From Flavobacterium psychrotolerans (GTDB taxonomy: Bacteria > Bacteroidota > Bacteroidia > Flavobacteriales > Flavobacteriaceae), in assembly GCF_003097635.1 (NCBI RefSeq), contig NZ_QCZI01000019.1:1-60105 (forward strand): DNA of 60,105 bases, given 5' to 3'. The translations under genes were made by a program, and so were the position numbers. Below the pieces are notes generated by a model. It worked only from the letters and a program-made list of their open reading frames with translations, did not search any database and was not told the DNA's origin. Positions 9,863 through 18,598 of this stretch are shown here, in pieces (positions within the stretch are counted from its first letter, which is position 1; each line of letters starts with the position of its first letter).

Positions 9863-10327
9863 ATGAAAAAAATAGTTGCAATAGTATTTTTGGTTATGGG
9901 TTCAATGGCGGTTCAGGCACAAGAGTTGGCCTGGGAAACTAGTATGGAAAAAGCAGTTCAAGTTTCCATGAAAACCAAAAAGCCACTACTATTATTTTTT
10001 ACAGGAAGCGATTGGTGTGGATGGTGTATTCGATTGCAAAAAGAGGTGCTGAAAACTCAGGAATTTGCCACATGGGCAAAAGAAAATGTAGTTTTGGTAG
10101 AGCTTGATTTTCCAAGAAGATCGCCACAACAACCAGAAATTCAGAAGCAAAATAATGAGTTGCAGCAGTTGTTTCAAGTTGCGGGATACCCAACAGTTTG
10201 GTTTTCAAACCCAACGAAAAAAGACGGTAAAATAAATTTAGACAAACTAGGAAGTACAGGTTATGTTGCTGGTGGACCATCTAAATGGTTGGAAGCAGCC
10301 AACCAGATATTATCGGTAAAACAATAA
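9863..10327 (+). CDS. secreted thioredoxin-like protein
   Basis: A 154-residue protein with an N-terminal signal peptide (MKKIVAIVFLVMGSMAVQAQ) and one thioredoxin fold. The redox motif is CGWC in SDWCGWCIRLQKEV near residue 52, and the cis-Pro follows in AGYPTVWF. This matches the thioredoxin_7/DUF953-like group rather than classical thioredoxin. Expected role is disulfide reduction or isomerisation in the periplasm. It appears to be the last gene of the peptidase-transporter operon; a strong terminator lies 20 bp downstream. Its physiological partner cannot be read from the sequence. Confidence 0.9.
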   Translation: MKKIVAIVFLVMGSMAVQAQELAWETSMEKAVQVSMKTKKPLLLFFTGSDWCGWCIRLQKEVLKTQEFATWAKENVVLVELDFPRRSPQQPEIQKQNNELQQLFQVAGYPTVWFSNPTKKDGKINLDKLGSTGYVAGGPSKWLEAANQILSVKQ

Positions 10328-10331
10328 TTTC

Positions 10332-12356
10332 TCATTGTAATTTATAGAATCCCTTTTCACCAGTTGCGTGAAAAGGGATTTTTTCTTTGTAGCAGGTCGC
10401 TTTCCAAATTTTAATGTAGGTTTTATAATTAGAGGCATCAGCAACTACCATTTCGGGGCGGTTTTTTTGAAACAATCGTTCTAAATTTATTTTTGGGGAT
10501 TGCGTAATCACCATAATATTTGGTTTTATGGTATTAGAATAGATGCCTAAACTATCAATAATTAGAATTTTCTTTCTGTTGAAATAGATAACATTTTGCA
10601 AAGGTTTTTGTTTTTCAACAGCGCTAAAGTTAGCAACCAAATAGGACTTAATTACGGTGTTTTTTACTACGTAATCTTTACTAAATAATGTAACGTCATT
10701 ACCTGTTCTTTCCCCTATGAGTGTTGACTTTTTAACGTTAAACACAATTAATTCTTTTTGATTTTGAGTATTCCAAATCGTTCCAAAATAGGATACTTGA
10801 AAAAGCAATACAGTTACTAAAACGGCCATCATTTTGCTGGGATTCGGTTTCTTAAACCAAATGATTACAGCCGTTATCATTAAATATAAACTAATCAACA
10901 TATATAAATTAAAGGGAATATCTTGAATGATAAAGCGTTCAAAAGAGGCGACCCAGTTGATGGTTTTATTCAATATATAAATACTCCATTCCAGCATTTT
11001 TGAAAGGACAAGAGGGATGTAACCTAATGCAGCCAAAACCATCAGAAAAACGCCCAAAGCCATGATTATCCCAAGTCCCGGAAGTATAATTAGGTTAGTA
11101 ATAAAGAATAATCCTGGAAACTGATGGAAATAATAAATACTGAGAGGGAAAGCTCCAATTTGAGCCGCAAAAGAAACCGTTAGAATGTCCCAAAAATAGC
11201 TTTGAATTTTATTTTTTGGTGTCCAAATCCCTGATAGTAATGGTTGTAACCATAGTATGAAAAACAATGCTACATAACTCAACTGGAATCCCACATCAAA
11301 CAGGAATGAAGGTTGGAAAAGCAAGATAAAGAAGATGGAGGCCAATAAGGTATGATAAACATTCGTTTTTCTTTTTAGGTGCATTCCAACTGCCACAAAC
11401 GAAAACATGGTTACTGATCGAACTACTGAAGGCGAAAGTCCGGCAAGAAAGGCAAATCCCCATAACGAAAACAGAATGATGCTTAGTTTTAGGTAGGAGC
11501 CAAATTTGTTTTTGGGTAATGGCTTCAGTAAAAAGTTGATGAACAGCACAATGAACCCAATGTGTAGTCCCGAAACCGATAGTATATGAATGGCTCCGGC
11601 AAACTGATAGTCATGCAAAATTTCAGGAGAAATATCCTGTTGTTGTCCTAAAATTAAAGCGGCTACAACGTGTAATTCATCATTTGCAAATCCGCTTTCT
11701 TTTAAATTGGTTAATATTCTATTGCGAAGCCAATCCGAGTAGAACCAAAAATCGGTATCGATTTTAGAACTTATCTTGATGTCATAAGCATCAACATACA
11801 TTTGAGCGAAAATGGATTTTTGGATTAAGTAATTTCCATAATCAAATTGGTCTGGATTGTTGATGGGTTTGTGTTTAATAATAGCTCCTTTAATTTGGAT
11901 ATTGGTTCCAATTTTCAATTTGGTGTTAACGGGGCTTCTGTAGAAATTAATCAGTATTTTTCCGGTTCTTTCTTTGTTGTCCAAACGCTTAACAATGGCT
12001 ATGTACCGATCACTAAAGCTGGTACTCTTCAGTTTTTCTCTCAATACAACTTCAACCAAATGGTCTTTTTCGGATTCAGTTACTAGGTGTATATAATTGT
12101 TTTTTTTAAAATAATCTGTGTGGGTTACCTGGGTGGTTACTCCAATAAGAAAGGAAAGAGTGTAGAGGGTTGTTCCGAAATAAATCTTTTGGGTAAAATC
12201 TTTTTTTGAAAAAAAATATGTGGCCCAAAATGCAATAAAGGAAACAATTAACAGTAAGAATGCTGTTTCTGGATTTGGTTTTTCATAAAATGACAACATG
12301 ATACCTAAAACGAACCCAATGGTTATTTTAGCTAATGGGAATTGCATTACTTTCAT
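10332..12356 (-). CDS. comEC: ComEC/Rec2 family DNA uptake channel protein
   Basis: Inner-membrane competence protein thought to form the channel for single-stranded DNA entry. The 674 residues show N-terminal membrane helices, an OB-like extracytoplasmic region (about 100-190), then the competence domain with ILSVSGLHIGFI near residue 260 and LAGLSPSVVRSVTMF near 320. The metallo-beta-lactamase-like domain at the C-terminus is short and lacks the HxHxDH motif; remnants such as MVVADASN remain. That reduced tail is common in Bacteroidota as far as I recall. Its last codons overlap the terminator of the convergent thioredoxin gene, only 4 bp separating the two stop codons. Confidence 0.92.
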   Translation of the reverse strand: MKVMQFPLAKITIGFVLGIMLSFYEKPNPETAFLLLIVSFIAFWATYFFSKKDFTQKIYFGTTLYTLSFLIGVTTQVTHTDYFKKNNYIHLVTESEKDHLVEVVLREKLKSTSFSDRYIAIVKRLDNKERTGKILINFYRSPVNTKLKIGTNIQIKGAIIKHKPINNPDQFDYGNYLIQKSIFAQMYVDAYDIKISSKIDTDFWFYSDWLRNRILTNLKESGFANDELHVVAALILGQQQDISPEILHDYQFAGAIHILSVSGLHIGFIVLFINFLLKPLPKNKFGSYLKLSIILFSLWGFAFLAGLSPSVVRSVTMFSFVAVGMHLKRKTNVYHTLLASIFFILLFQPSFLFDVGFQLSYVALFFILWLQPLLSGIWTPKNKIQSYFWDILTVSFAAQIGAFPLSIYYFHQFPGLFFITNLIILPGLGIIMALGVFLMVLAALGYIPLVLSKMLEWSIYILNKTINWVASFERFIIQDIPFNLYMLISLYLMITAVIIWFKKPNPSKMMAVLVTVLLFQVSYFGTIWNTQNQKELIVFNVKKSTLIGERTGNDVTLFSKDYVVKNTVIKSYLVANFSAVEKQKPLQNVIYFNRKKILIIDSLGIYSNTIKPNIMVITQSPKINLERLFQKNRPEMVVADASNYKTYIKIWKATCYKEKIPFHATGEKGFYKLQ
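10348..10388 (+). terminator. terminator of the peptidase-POT-thioredoxin operon, inside comEC codons
   Basis: A perfect 13-bp stem (AATCCCTTTTCAC / GTGAAAAGGGATT) with a 7-base loop is followed by TTTTC on the plus strand. It begins 20 bp after the thioredoxin stop and lies wholly within the last codons of the opposing comEC gene. Confidence 0.85.
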
Positions 12357-12474
12357 ATATAGAACTATTCTTTATAATGGAATAAGTTAAAACAAACCAT
12401 GATATGTCTAGACGGTTGGTTCAATTAACTTTTTCAAGAATCTAAAGTAGTTAATTTTAACAAGACAGTACGTG

Positions 12475-13038
12475 TTATAATGAAATTCTATTGGCTTGTG
12501 CAAAAGTTTTTTTGTAATAGGGTTCTTTTGTAGAGGAAACAATAACACCTTTTTGGGTAGAGGAATGAATAAATTTAATTTCATCGTCATTGACTTCGGT
12601 TACCAATCCGACATGATTAATCACGCTTTTTCCATTGGTTTTGAAGAAAATCAGATCTCCTTTTTGGATTTCATCGAGGTCAATTTTTGTTCCAATTTTA
12701 GCCATGTCTACGGAGGATCTTGGCAAGACAATGTCAAACTTTAGGAAAGTGGCATACATCAATCCGGAACAATCAAAACCTTGAGGCGTAATTCCCCCAG
12801 CTCTGTAATTGGCTCCGAGATTGTCTGTGGCGGTGTTGATTAATCGTTTTACCAGATAATGGGAATTTTCTTTGGATCCACCATAATCATTTTTCTCATT
12901 CGATTTCGTTTTTTTTGAATTACGTTCATTGTAAGTTCCCCTTTTCATGGCTTCGTTTTTAGACGTGACAATATTGGATGAAGACTTACACGCGCTAAAA
13001 AATACAAGAATAAGAAAGACGAGTAGGAGTTTTTTCAA
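12475..13038 (-). CDS. NlpC/P60 family peptidoglycan hydrolase, lipoprotein
   Basis: A 187-residue C40-family cysteine peptidase that cleaves cell-wall peptide stems. It has a lipoprotein signal (KKLLLVFLILVFFSAC) with acylated Cys17, a polar low-complexity linker (about 20-60), then the catalytic domain with Cys in GFDCSGLMY, His in INHVGLV and a third polar His in KFIHSS. The start is a TTG at 13036-13038: no ATG occurs upstream before an in-frame stop, and the next internal Met would remove the lipoprotein signal. A -7 box lies about 42 bp upstream and overlaps the lpxB stop codon, so it probably has its own promoter as well as read-through. Confidence 0.92.
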   Translation of the reverse strand: MKKLLLVFLILVFFSACKSSSNIVTSKNEAMKRGTYNERNSKKTKSNEKNDYGGSKENSHYLVKRLINTATDNLGANYRAGGITPQGFDCSGLMYATFLKFDIVLPRSSVDMAKIGTKIDLDEIQKGDLIFFKTNGKSVINHVGLVTEVNDDEIKFIHSSTQKGVIVSSTKEPYYKKTFAQANRISL

Positions 13039-13079
13039 AATAATTATTTTTACGAGTTTAGAAAATTATCGCTAAAAAA

Positions 13080-13087
13080 CAAATTTA
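13080..13087 (-). promoter_or_regulatory. -7 box for the NlpC/P60 gene
   Basis: TAAATTTG on the minus strand, overlapping the stop codon of lpxB and about 42 bp upstream of the TTG start. I see no clear -33 element. Confidence 0.45.
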
Positions 13088-14197
13088 GGAAATATTTTTG
13101 ACAATTAATTTTGCCGTTTTTTCGCTGGCACCAATTCCGCCCAATTTAGTTTCCAGAATATCATATTTTTCTAAAAGATGTTTTCTATAATCTGGTTCAA
13201 GTAATTTTTGCAATTCTATTTTGATGTTTTTCGAGTTGCATTTTTCCTGAATCAATTCGGTTACCACCTCTTTATCCATGATAAGGTTAACAAGCGAAAT
13301 GTATTTTAGGGTAATAATGCGTTTTGCAATTTGATAGGATCCCCAACTCCCTTTATAACAAACAACTTCGGGAATTTTGAACAAAGCGGTTTCCAGTGTT
13401 GCCGTACCTGAGGTTACTAATGCTGCTGTGGAATGGCTTAATAAATCATAGGTTTTATTAGAAATAAATAGAACGTTTTTTGCCTTTAAAAAAGGCTTGT
13501 AGAAAGCATATTCCAGACTTGGAGCACCGGCAACCACAAATTGATAATTGGGGAAATCAGTTGCAACACTCAGCATTATTGGGAGCATTTTGGTGATTTC
13601 CTGTTTTCGGCTTCCTGGAAGTATGGCAACAATAGGGTTGTTTTCTAACTTGTTTTCTTTTTTAAAAGTTGTTATATCAACGGTTTTTCTATTATGGATG
13701 GCATCAATCAAGGGATGACCCACAAACTCTACCGCAAACTGATGTTTCGTCTCGTAAAAATCTTTTTCAAAAGGCAAAATTACATATAGTTTGTCAAAAT
13801 CTCTTTTAATGTCCTCTATACGGTTTTCCTTCCAAGCCCAAATTTGTGGTGAAATATAATAATGTGTTTTTATTCCTTGTTCCTTTGCCCATTTTGCGAT
13901 TCGCATATTAAAACCGGGATAGTCAATGAAAATTATCACATCTGGACGGAATTCTATAATGTCTTTTTTGCAAATAGTGATGTTATTTAAAATCGTTTTT
14001 AAATTAAAAATCACTTCAACAAATCCCATGAAAGCCAAATCTCGGTAATGTTTTACTAGTGTTCCACCAGCATTTTCCATTAAATCACCTCCCCAAAATC
14101 GGATATCAGCATTTGTGTCTTGTTGATAAAGCGCTTTCATTAAATTGGATCCGTGCAAATCTCCAGATGCTTCTCCGGCTATGATGTAGTATTTCAT
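13085..14197 (-). CDS. lpxB: lipid-A-disaccharide synthase
   Basis: Peripheral membrane glycosyltransferase (family GT19) that joins UDP-2,3-diacylglucosamine and lipid X to make the lipid A disaccharide. The 370 residues match the family length. The N-terminus YYIIAGEASGDLHGSNLM is diagnostic, and ILPGSRKQEI near residue 185 and TSGTATLETALFKIPEVVCYK near 265 are the nucleotide-sugar binding regions. It is the last gene of a surE, small membrane protein, lpxB series; the membrane protein ends 39 bp upstream. Confidence 0.96.
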   Translation of the reverse strand: MKYYIIAGEASGDLHGSNLMKALYQQDTNADIRFWGGDLMENAGGTLVKHYRDLAFMGFVEVIFNLKTILNNITICKKDIIEFRPDVIIFIDYPGFNMRIAKWAKEQGIKTHYYISPQIWAWKENRIEDIKRDFDKLYVILPFEKDFYETKHQFAVEFVGHPLIDAIHNRKTVDITTFKKENKLENNPIVAILPGSRKQEITKMLPIMLSVATDFPNYQFVVAGAPSLEYAFYKPFLKAKNVLFISNKTYDLLSHSTAALVTSGTATLETALFKIPEVVCYKGSWGSYQIAKRIITLKYISLVNLIMDKEVVTELIQEKCNSKNIKIELQKLLEPDYRKHLLEKYDILETKLGGIGASEKTAKLIVKNIS

Positions 14198-14236
14198 TTT
14201 TTACAAACGCTTATTCGTTCTTTTTATTTTATATCT

Positions 14237-14509
14237 TTAAACAAATAATGTTATGATGGTTAAAATAAGGGTTCCCAATACGACACCTCTTGCCATGATT
14301 TCTTTATCGAATTTCAGTAAAATAAAAAATATTGCGATATTCAAGATGGATCCCAAGGTTATAATTTTTCCTAGTTTACCTTCAAATTTCATGATTTGTA
14401 TTCCTTCAATGAAAGTATATCCAGTAAAGAATTCCATGAAGAGATAACTGCCAATGGCCGAAGTTATGATTCCAATTAAAGCGCCAATTAATAAATCAGT
14501 TTTTTTCAT
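14237..14509 (-). CDS. small membrane protein of unknown function between surE and lpxB
   Basis: A 90-residue protein with three predicted hydrophobic segments (about residues 6-27, 49-65 and 72-90) and a short charged loop GKLGK. I do not recognise a family. Its start codon lies inside the end of surE (14-bp overlap) and it precedes lpxB by 39 bp, so it is almost certainly co-transcribed with both. That makes it a real gene despite its size. A link to envelope lipid synthesis is only suggested by position. Confidence 0.8.
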   Translation of the reverse strand: MKKTDLLIGALIGIITSAIGSYLFMEFFTGYTFIEGIQIMKFEGKLGKIITLGSILNIAIFFILLKFDKEIMARGVVLGTLILTIITLFV

Positions 14510-15275
14510 TTAAATTCCAGGTGTTAAGTTGTTGTATCATATGATGTGCGGTCATGTCAAAATGTACGGGAACTACTGAAACATAGCCGTGTTCTAACGC
14601 CCACTCATCAGTATCTTCTCCTTTGTCCTGATTCACGAATTCCCCGGTTAGCCAGTAGTAATCTTTTCCTTGAGGCGTTTTTCGTTTGTCAAATTTTTCC
14701 ATCCACAATGCTTTCGCCTGACGACAAATTTTTATGCCTTTAATTTCGTTTTCGGGTAGTTTGGGTAAATTTACATTTAATACTACGCCTTCGGGCAGGC
14801 CATTTTTTATCACTTCAATTGTAATTTTCCGAATAAACGATTTAATTTGTTCAAAATCGGCATTCCAGTCATAATCCAATAATGAAAATCCGATTGCAGG
14901 AATTCCTTCAATTCCGGCCTCAACTGCTGCACTCATCGTTCCGGAATAAATCACATTTATGGAAGAATTGGATCCGTGATTGATGCCTGAAACACATAAA
15001 TCTGGTTTTCTATGAAGAATTTCGTTTACAGCAAGTTTCACACAGTCTACAGGAGTTCCAGAACAATTGTATTCAGTAATTGCTGCGTTTTCTGCCGATA
15101 CCTTATTTAAATATAGGGTGCTATTTATTGTTATGGCATGACCCATGGCGCTTTGAGGTTTGTCAGGCGCCACCACGACCACTTCTCCAAGTTCCGACAT
15201 TACTGCGATTAAAGCCCGAATACCCGGAGCCGAAATCCCGTCGTCATTCGTTACTAATATTAATGGTTTTTTCAT
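14496..15275 (-). CDS. surE: 5'/3'-nucleotidase SurE
   Basis: Cytosolic metal-dependent phosphatase acting on nucleoside monophosphates, linked to stress survival. The 259 residues start with KKPLILVTNDDGISAPGI, where the DD pair binds the metal, and contain SGINHGSNSSINVIYSGT near residue 95, the second metal/active-site segment with Asn. Family length is about 250-260. It leads a three-gene series with a small membrane protein (14-bp overlap) and lpxB. A -7 box lies about 70 bp upstream. Confidence 0.96.
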   Translation of the reverse strand: MKKPLILVTNDDGISAPGIRALIAVMSELGEVVVVAPDKPQSAMGHAITINSTLYLNKVSAENAAITEYNCSGTPVDCVKLAVNEILHRKPDLCVSGINHGSNSSINVIYSGTMSAAVEAGIEGIPAIGFSLLDYDWNADFEQIKSFIRKITIEVIKNGLPEGVVLNVNLPKLPENEIKGIKICRQAKALWMEKFDKRKTPQGKDYYWLTGEFVNQDKGEDTDEWALEHGYVSVVPVHFDMTAHHMIQQLNTWNLNEKN

Positions 15276-15342
15276 TTTAACGTGTCGGTTATTGTGTCTA
15301 AATAATATAAGATAGACTTTGTTTGTCTTTTAAGAAACTCGG

Positions 15343-15350
15343 CAAAAATA
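15343..15350 (-). promoter_or_regulatory. -7 box for surE operon
   Basis: TATTTTTG on the minus strand, about 68 bp upstream of the surE ATG. No TTG at the expected -33 spacing was seen. Confidence 0.45.
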
Positions 15351-15474
15351 AGCATTTTTAGCAGGAAGTTGGTAAATTCGTATCTTTAACAAAAAATTAG
15401 GCTGAGGTAAATTACTTGGCATGGTTTTTTGTGTAATTTAGTTTAAAAAATTAATGCATACTATTTTTCAATTT

Positions 15475-17706
15475 ATGAAAAGGAATTATAAGATACTGTT
15501 GGTTGTTGTAGCCTTATCTGTTGGGCTTTGGAGTTTTATTCCGAAGACTCAGGGAGATCCTGAAAAAGATAAATTACTCCTTGAATTACTGACATTTGTC
15601 ATTGAACGCGGTCATTATGATCCTGCTGCGATTGATGATAAATTTTCAAAAGGGGTTTATAAAGATTATATCGAAGCCTTGGATCCCTCAAAAAGATTCT
15701 TTTTGCAGTCGGATATAGATGAGTTTGCCCAATTTGAAACACAATTAGATGACCAAATTAAAAACAAGGACTTGTCGTTTTTTGAATTAACCCATGACCG
15801 ATTATTGAAAAGAATTTCGGAGAGTAAAAGTTTTTATAAAGAAATTCTTGAAAAACCTTTCGATTATAATGTTCAGGAAGATTTTAATACCGATTATGAA
15901 AAATTGCCATTTGCTAAATCTACTCAAGAATTGAAAGAGAAATGGAGAAAACAAATTAAATTATCGACACTTTCCTCATTGACAGACCGTTTGAAGATTC
16001 AAGAAGACAAAAAAAATGGTATAGTATCAGATAAAAACAAAAAGAAAGCAGATGACTTGGCTAAATCCATACGTTTAGACCAATTTGAAAAGCCGAATGA
16101 AACGCCAGACAAGAGTCCGCCTAAAACTTTTGAACAACTAGAAAAAGAAACTAGAGAGAGTTCCCTAAAGTCATTGAATGAATACTATGATTTTGTGGGA
16201 GATTTAGATAGAAACGATTGGTTTTCTGTTTACATCAACGCCATTGCTACGCGTTTTGATCCGCATACCAATTACTTTCCGCCAGATGAAAAAGAGCGTT
16301 TTGACGTGAGCATGAGCGGAAAACTGGAAGGAATTGGAGCTAGGCTTCAGAAGAAGAATGACTATACTGAAATTTCAGAATTGATTTCTGGAGGTCCCGC
16401 ATGGAGAGGAAAAGAATTGGAAGCTGGAGATGTTATTATGAAGGTAGCACAAGGCAATGATGAAGCTGTTGATATTATTGGGATGCATCTGGATGATGTT
16501 GTAAAAAAAATTAAAGGGCCTAAAGGGACTGAAGTTCGCCTTACAGTAAAAAAAGTGGACGGGACTATCAAAGTCATCTCCATTATTAGAGATATTGTTG
16601 AAATTGAGGAAACTTATGCTAAGTCGAGTATTGTTGAAAAAAATGGATTGAAGTACGGTATAATTTATTTGCCAAAATTCTATATTGATTTTGAAAATAA
16701 TGATGGTCGTGATGCTGGAAAAGACATGGCTATTGAAGTAGACCGGTTGAAAAACGAAGGTGTTCAGGGAATTATCGTTGACGTTCGTGACGATGGGGGA
16801 GGTTCATTAAAAACAGTTGTTGATATTGCAGGATTGTTTATTGACGAGGGGCCGATTGTTCAGATAAAATCTGCTGGACGAAAAAAAGAAGTGTTGTACG
16901 ATAGAGATAAAAAGACACATTGGGATGGGCCATTGGTTGTCATGGTAAATAGTTTTTCAGCTTCAGCTTCGGAGATTTTAGCGGCTGCAATTCAAGATTA
17001 CAAGAGAGGAATTATTATTGGAAGTAAACAAACATATGGAAAAGGTACGGTTCAAAATGTAATCGATTTGAATCAATTTGTTAGAAATAGTGCCGTTGGC
17101 GATTTAGGCGCTTTGAAAACCACTACCCAAAAGTTCTACAGAATAAATGGAGGTTCTACACAGCTTGAAGGTGTTACTAGTGATGTTGCGATGCCTGACA
17201 GATACGCATATTTAAAGATGGGTGAACGTGATATTGACAATGCCATGCCTTGGGATAAAATTGATGCAGCCGAATATACTTTTTGGAACAAACAGACTAA
17301 TTTTAATCAAGCCATTGATAACAGTAAAAAGCGAATTGCATCAAACGACAAATTTAAATTAATTGAAGAAAATGCCAAGTGGATTGACGATAGGAATAAA
17401 GAAAATGTTTACAGTTTAAATATCGATAAATTCAAAGCAGAGCAAAATGCCATCGAGGAAAAAGCTAAAAAATACAAATCGATAGCCGACTACCAAAATC
17501 AATTGAAATTTTCATCCTTACCAAAGGAAGTTGAAGCCATGAAAACGGATTTAGCTTTAAAAGAAAAAAGAGAAAGGTGGCATGAAAGTCTATCTAAAGA
17601 TATTTATGTAGAAGAAGCTCTTAATATTCTTGACGATTTGCAACCTAAAACCGTTGTGAAAAAAGGTATAACAACATTAAAAAAGGATAAATTAGTAAAA
17701 TCATAA
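15475..17706 (+). CDS. carboxy-terminal processing peptidase, Prc/Tsp type
   Basis: Periplasmic S41 serine protease that degrades or trims proteins from the C-terminus. A membrane-spanning signal segment follows the start (KRNYKILLVVVALSVGLWSF). A helical N-terminal domain spans about 30-260, a PDZ domain about 260-350 (SGGPAWRGKELEAGD), then the peptidase core with Ser in NSFSASASEILAAA and Lys in SKQTYGKGTVQ. A C-terminal helical domain (DUF3340-like) follows; length fits Prc. The start is uncertain: an in-frame ATG also occurs at 15454, adding seven residues; I prefer 15475 because it puts the basic residues directly before the hydrophobic core. A strong terminator follows. Confidence 0.93.
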   Translation: MKRNYKILLVVVALSVGLWSFIPKTQGDPEKDKLLLELLTFVIERGHYDPAAIDDKFSKGVYKDYIEALDPSKRFFLQSDIDEFAQFETQLDDQIKNKDLSFFELTHDRLLKRISESKSFYKEILEKPFDYNVQEDFNTDYEKLPFAKSTQELKEKWRKQIKLSTLSSLTDRLKIQEDKKNGIVSDKNKKKADDLAKSIRLDQFEKPNETPDKSPPKTFEQLEKETRESSLKSLNEYYDFVGDLDRNDWFSVYINAIATRFDPHTNYFPPDEKERFDVSMSGKLEGIGARLQKKNDYTEISELISGGPAWRGKELEAGDVIMKVAQGNDEAVDIIGMHLDDVVKKIKGPKGTEVRLTVKKVDGTIKVISIIRDIVEIEETYAKSSIVEKNGLKYGIIYLPKFYIDFENNDGRDAGKDMAIEVDRLKNEGVQGIIVDVRDDGGGSLKTVVDIAGLFIDEGPIVQIKSAGRKKEVLYDRDKKTHWDGPLVVMVNSFSASASEILAAAIQDYKRGIIIGSKQTYGKGTVQNVIDLNQFVRNSAVGDLGALKTTTQKFYRINGGSTQLEGVTSDVAMPDRYAYLKMGERDIDNAMPWDKIDAAEYTFWNKQTNFNQAIDNSKKRIASNDKFKLIEENAKWIDDRNKENVYSLNIDKFKAEQNAIEEKAKKYKSIADYQNQLKFSSLPKEVEAMKTDLALKEKRERWHESLSKDIYVEEALNILDDLQPKTVVKKGITTLKKDKLVKS

Positions 17707-17758
17707 TAGAAGTCACTTTTTTGAATGAGTAAAAACCATTAATCATTTACAAGCATAG

Positions 17759-17800
17759 CGCTTCAGAAATTCAAAAATTTTTCTGGGGCGTTTTTGTTTT
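17759..17800 (+). terminator. terminator of the Prc protease gene
   Basis: An 11-bp stem CGCTTCAGAAA / TTTCTGGGGCG with two G-T pairs and a 10-base loop, followed by TTTTTGTTTT on the plus strand. It lies about 50 bp after the stop codon. Confidence 0.8.
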
Positions 17801-17801
17801 T

Positions 17802-17820
17802 CTGAATCATATGATTTCAG
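17802..17820. repeat. near-perfect inverted repeat upstream of the secreted nuclease
   Basis: CTGAATCAT and ATGATTTCAG are inverted around ATCATATGAT; a single missing A on the left breaks symmetry. It lies 28 bp upstream of the nuclease ATG and just after the preceding terminator, a position suited to an operator. No exact -7 box accompanies it. Confidence 0.35.
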
Positions 17821-17847
17821 ACTGAAGTATCAAATTTTATACTACTT

Positions 17848-18597
17848 ATGATATACAAGTTGTTCTCCATTGCCCTAATTTTTTCCTTTTTCGGAACATC
17901 AAAAAGCAATATTCCTTCGAGTTTCGATTATTTTCCGACTTCAACAACAAACAAAATTATTAAGCATGATTTTTATGCGCTATCCTATAATGAAAAGTAT
18001 GAACAAGCGGAATGGGTAACGTATTATCTTAAAAGCCATGATGGTACAACGAATCATTTTAAAAGGCCTCGTTTTATGTCGGATCCAAAAGTGAGCTCTG
18101 AATCGGCTCATTTGGATAATTATAAGAAATCAGGTTTTGATAGAGGGCATTTATGTGCCGCAGCAGATATGAGATTTTCTAAAGAAGCATTTGACGATAC
18201 TTTTTATACTTCAAATATCTCACCACAAAAACATAGTTTTAATGATGGCGTTTGGAAACGATTAGAGGATAAAACGCGCTACTGGTCTCAAAAATATAAT
18301 GGAATTTATGTCGTAACCGGAGGAGTACTTCAAAAAGATTTAAAAACTATAGGTCAAGAAAATGTTGCCGTACCCAATTATTTTTATAAAATATTGTTTT
18401 GTAATCTAAATGGTACCTGCAAAATGGTAGGTTTTTTAGTTCCACATAAGAAAAGCGATGCCGCTTTATATACATTTGTCGTTTCTGTAGATTCGATTGA
18501 AAAAATGACTGGAATCGATTTCTTCCCGCAATTAGAGGATAGAATTGAAAATAATTTGGAGCAAAAAAGCGATTATAAAGTATGGAGCTTTAATTAA
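17848..18597 (+). CDS. secreted DNA/RNA non-specific endonuclease
   Basis: A 249-residue beta-beta-alpha metal nuclease (NUC family). A short N-terminal hydrophobic signal (MIYKLFSIALIFSFFGTS) indicates export. The catalytic motif DRGH is present as GFDRGHLCAAADMRFS near residue 100, and SNISPQKHSFNDGVWKRLE supplies the metal-binding Asn. The C-terminal region (VPHKKSDAALYTFVVSVDSIE) is typical of the family. Probable role is nutrient acquisition from or removal of extracellular nucleic acid. Its stop is separated by one base from the stop of convergent rodA, so no intergenic terminator is possible. Confidence 0.92.
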   Translation: MIYKLFSIALIFSFFGTSKSNIPSSFDYFPTSTTNKIIKHDFYALSYNEKYEQAEWVTYYLKSHDGTTNHFKRPRFMSDPKVSSESAHLDNYKKSGFDRGHLCAAADMRFSKEAFDDTFYTSNISPQKHSFNDGVWKRLEDKTRYWSQKYNGIYVVTGGVLQKDLKTIGQENVAVPNYFYKILFCNLNGTCKMVGFLVPHKKSDAALYTFVVSVDSIEKMTGIDFFPQLEDRIENNLEQKSDYKVWSFN

Positions 18598-18598
18598 T

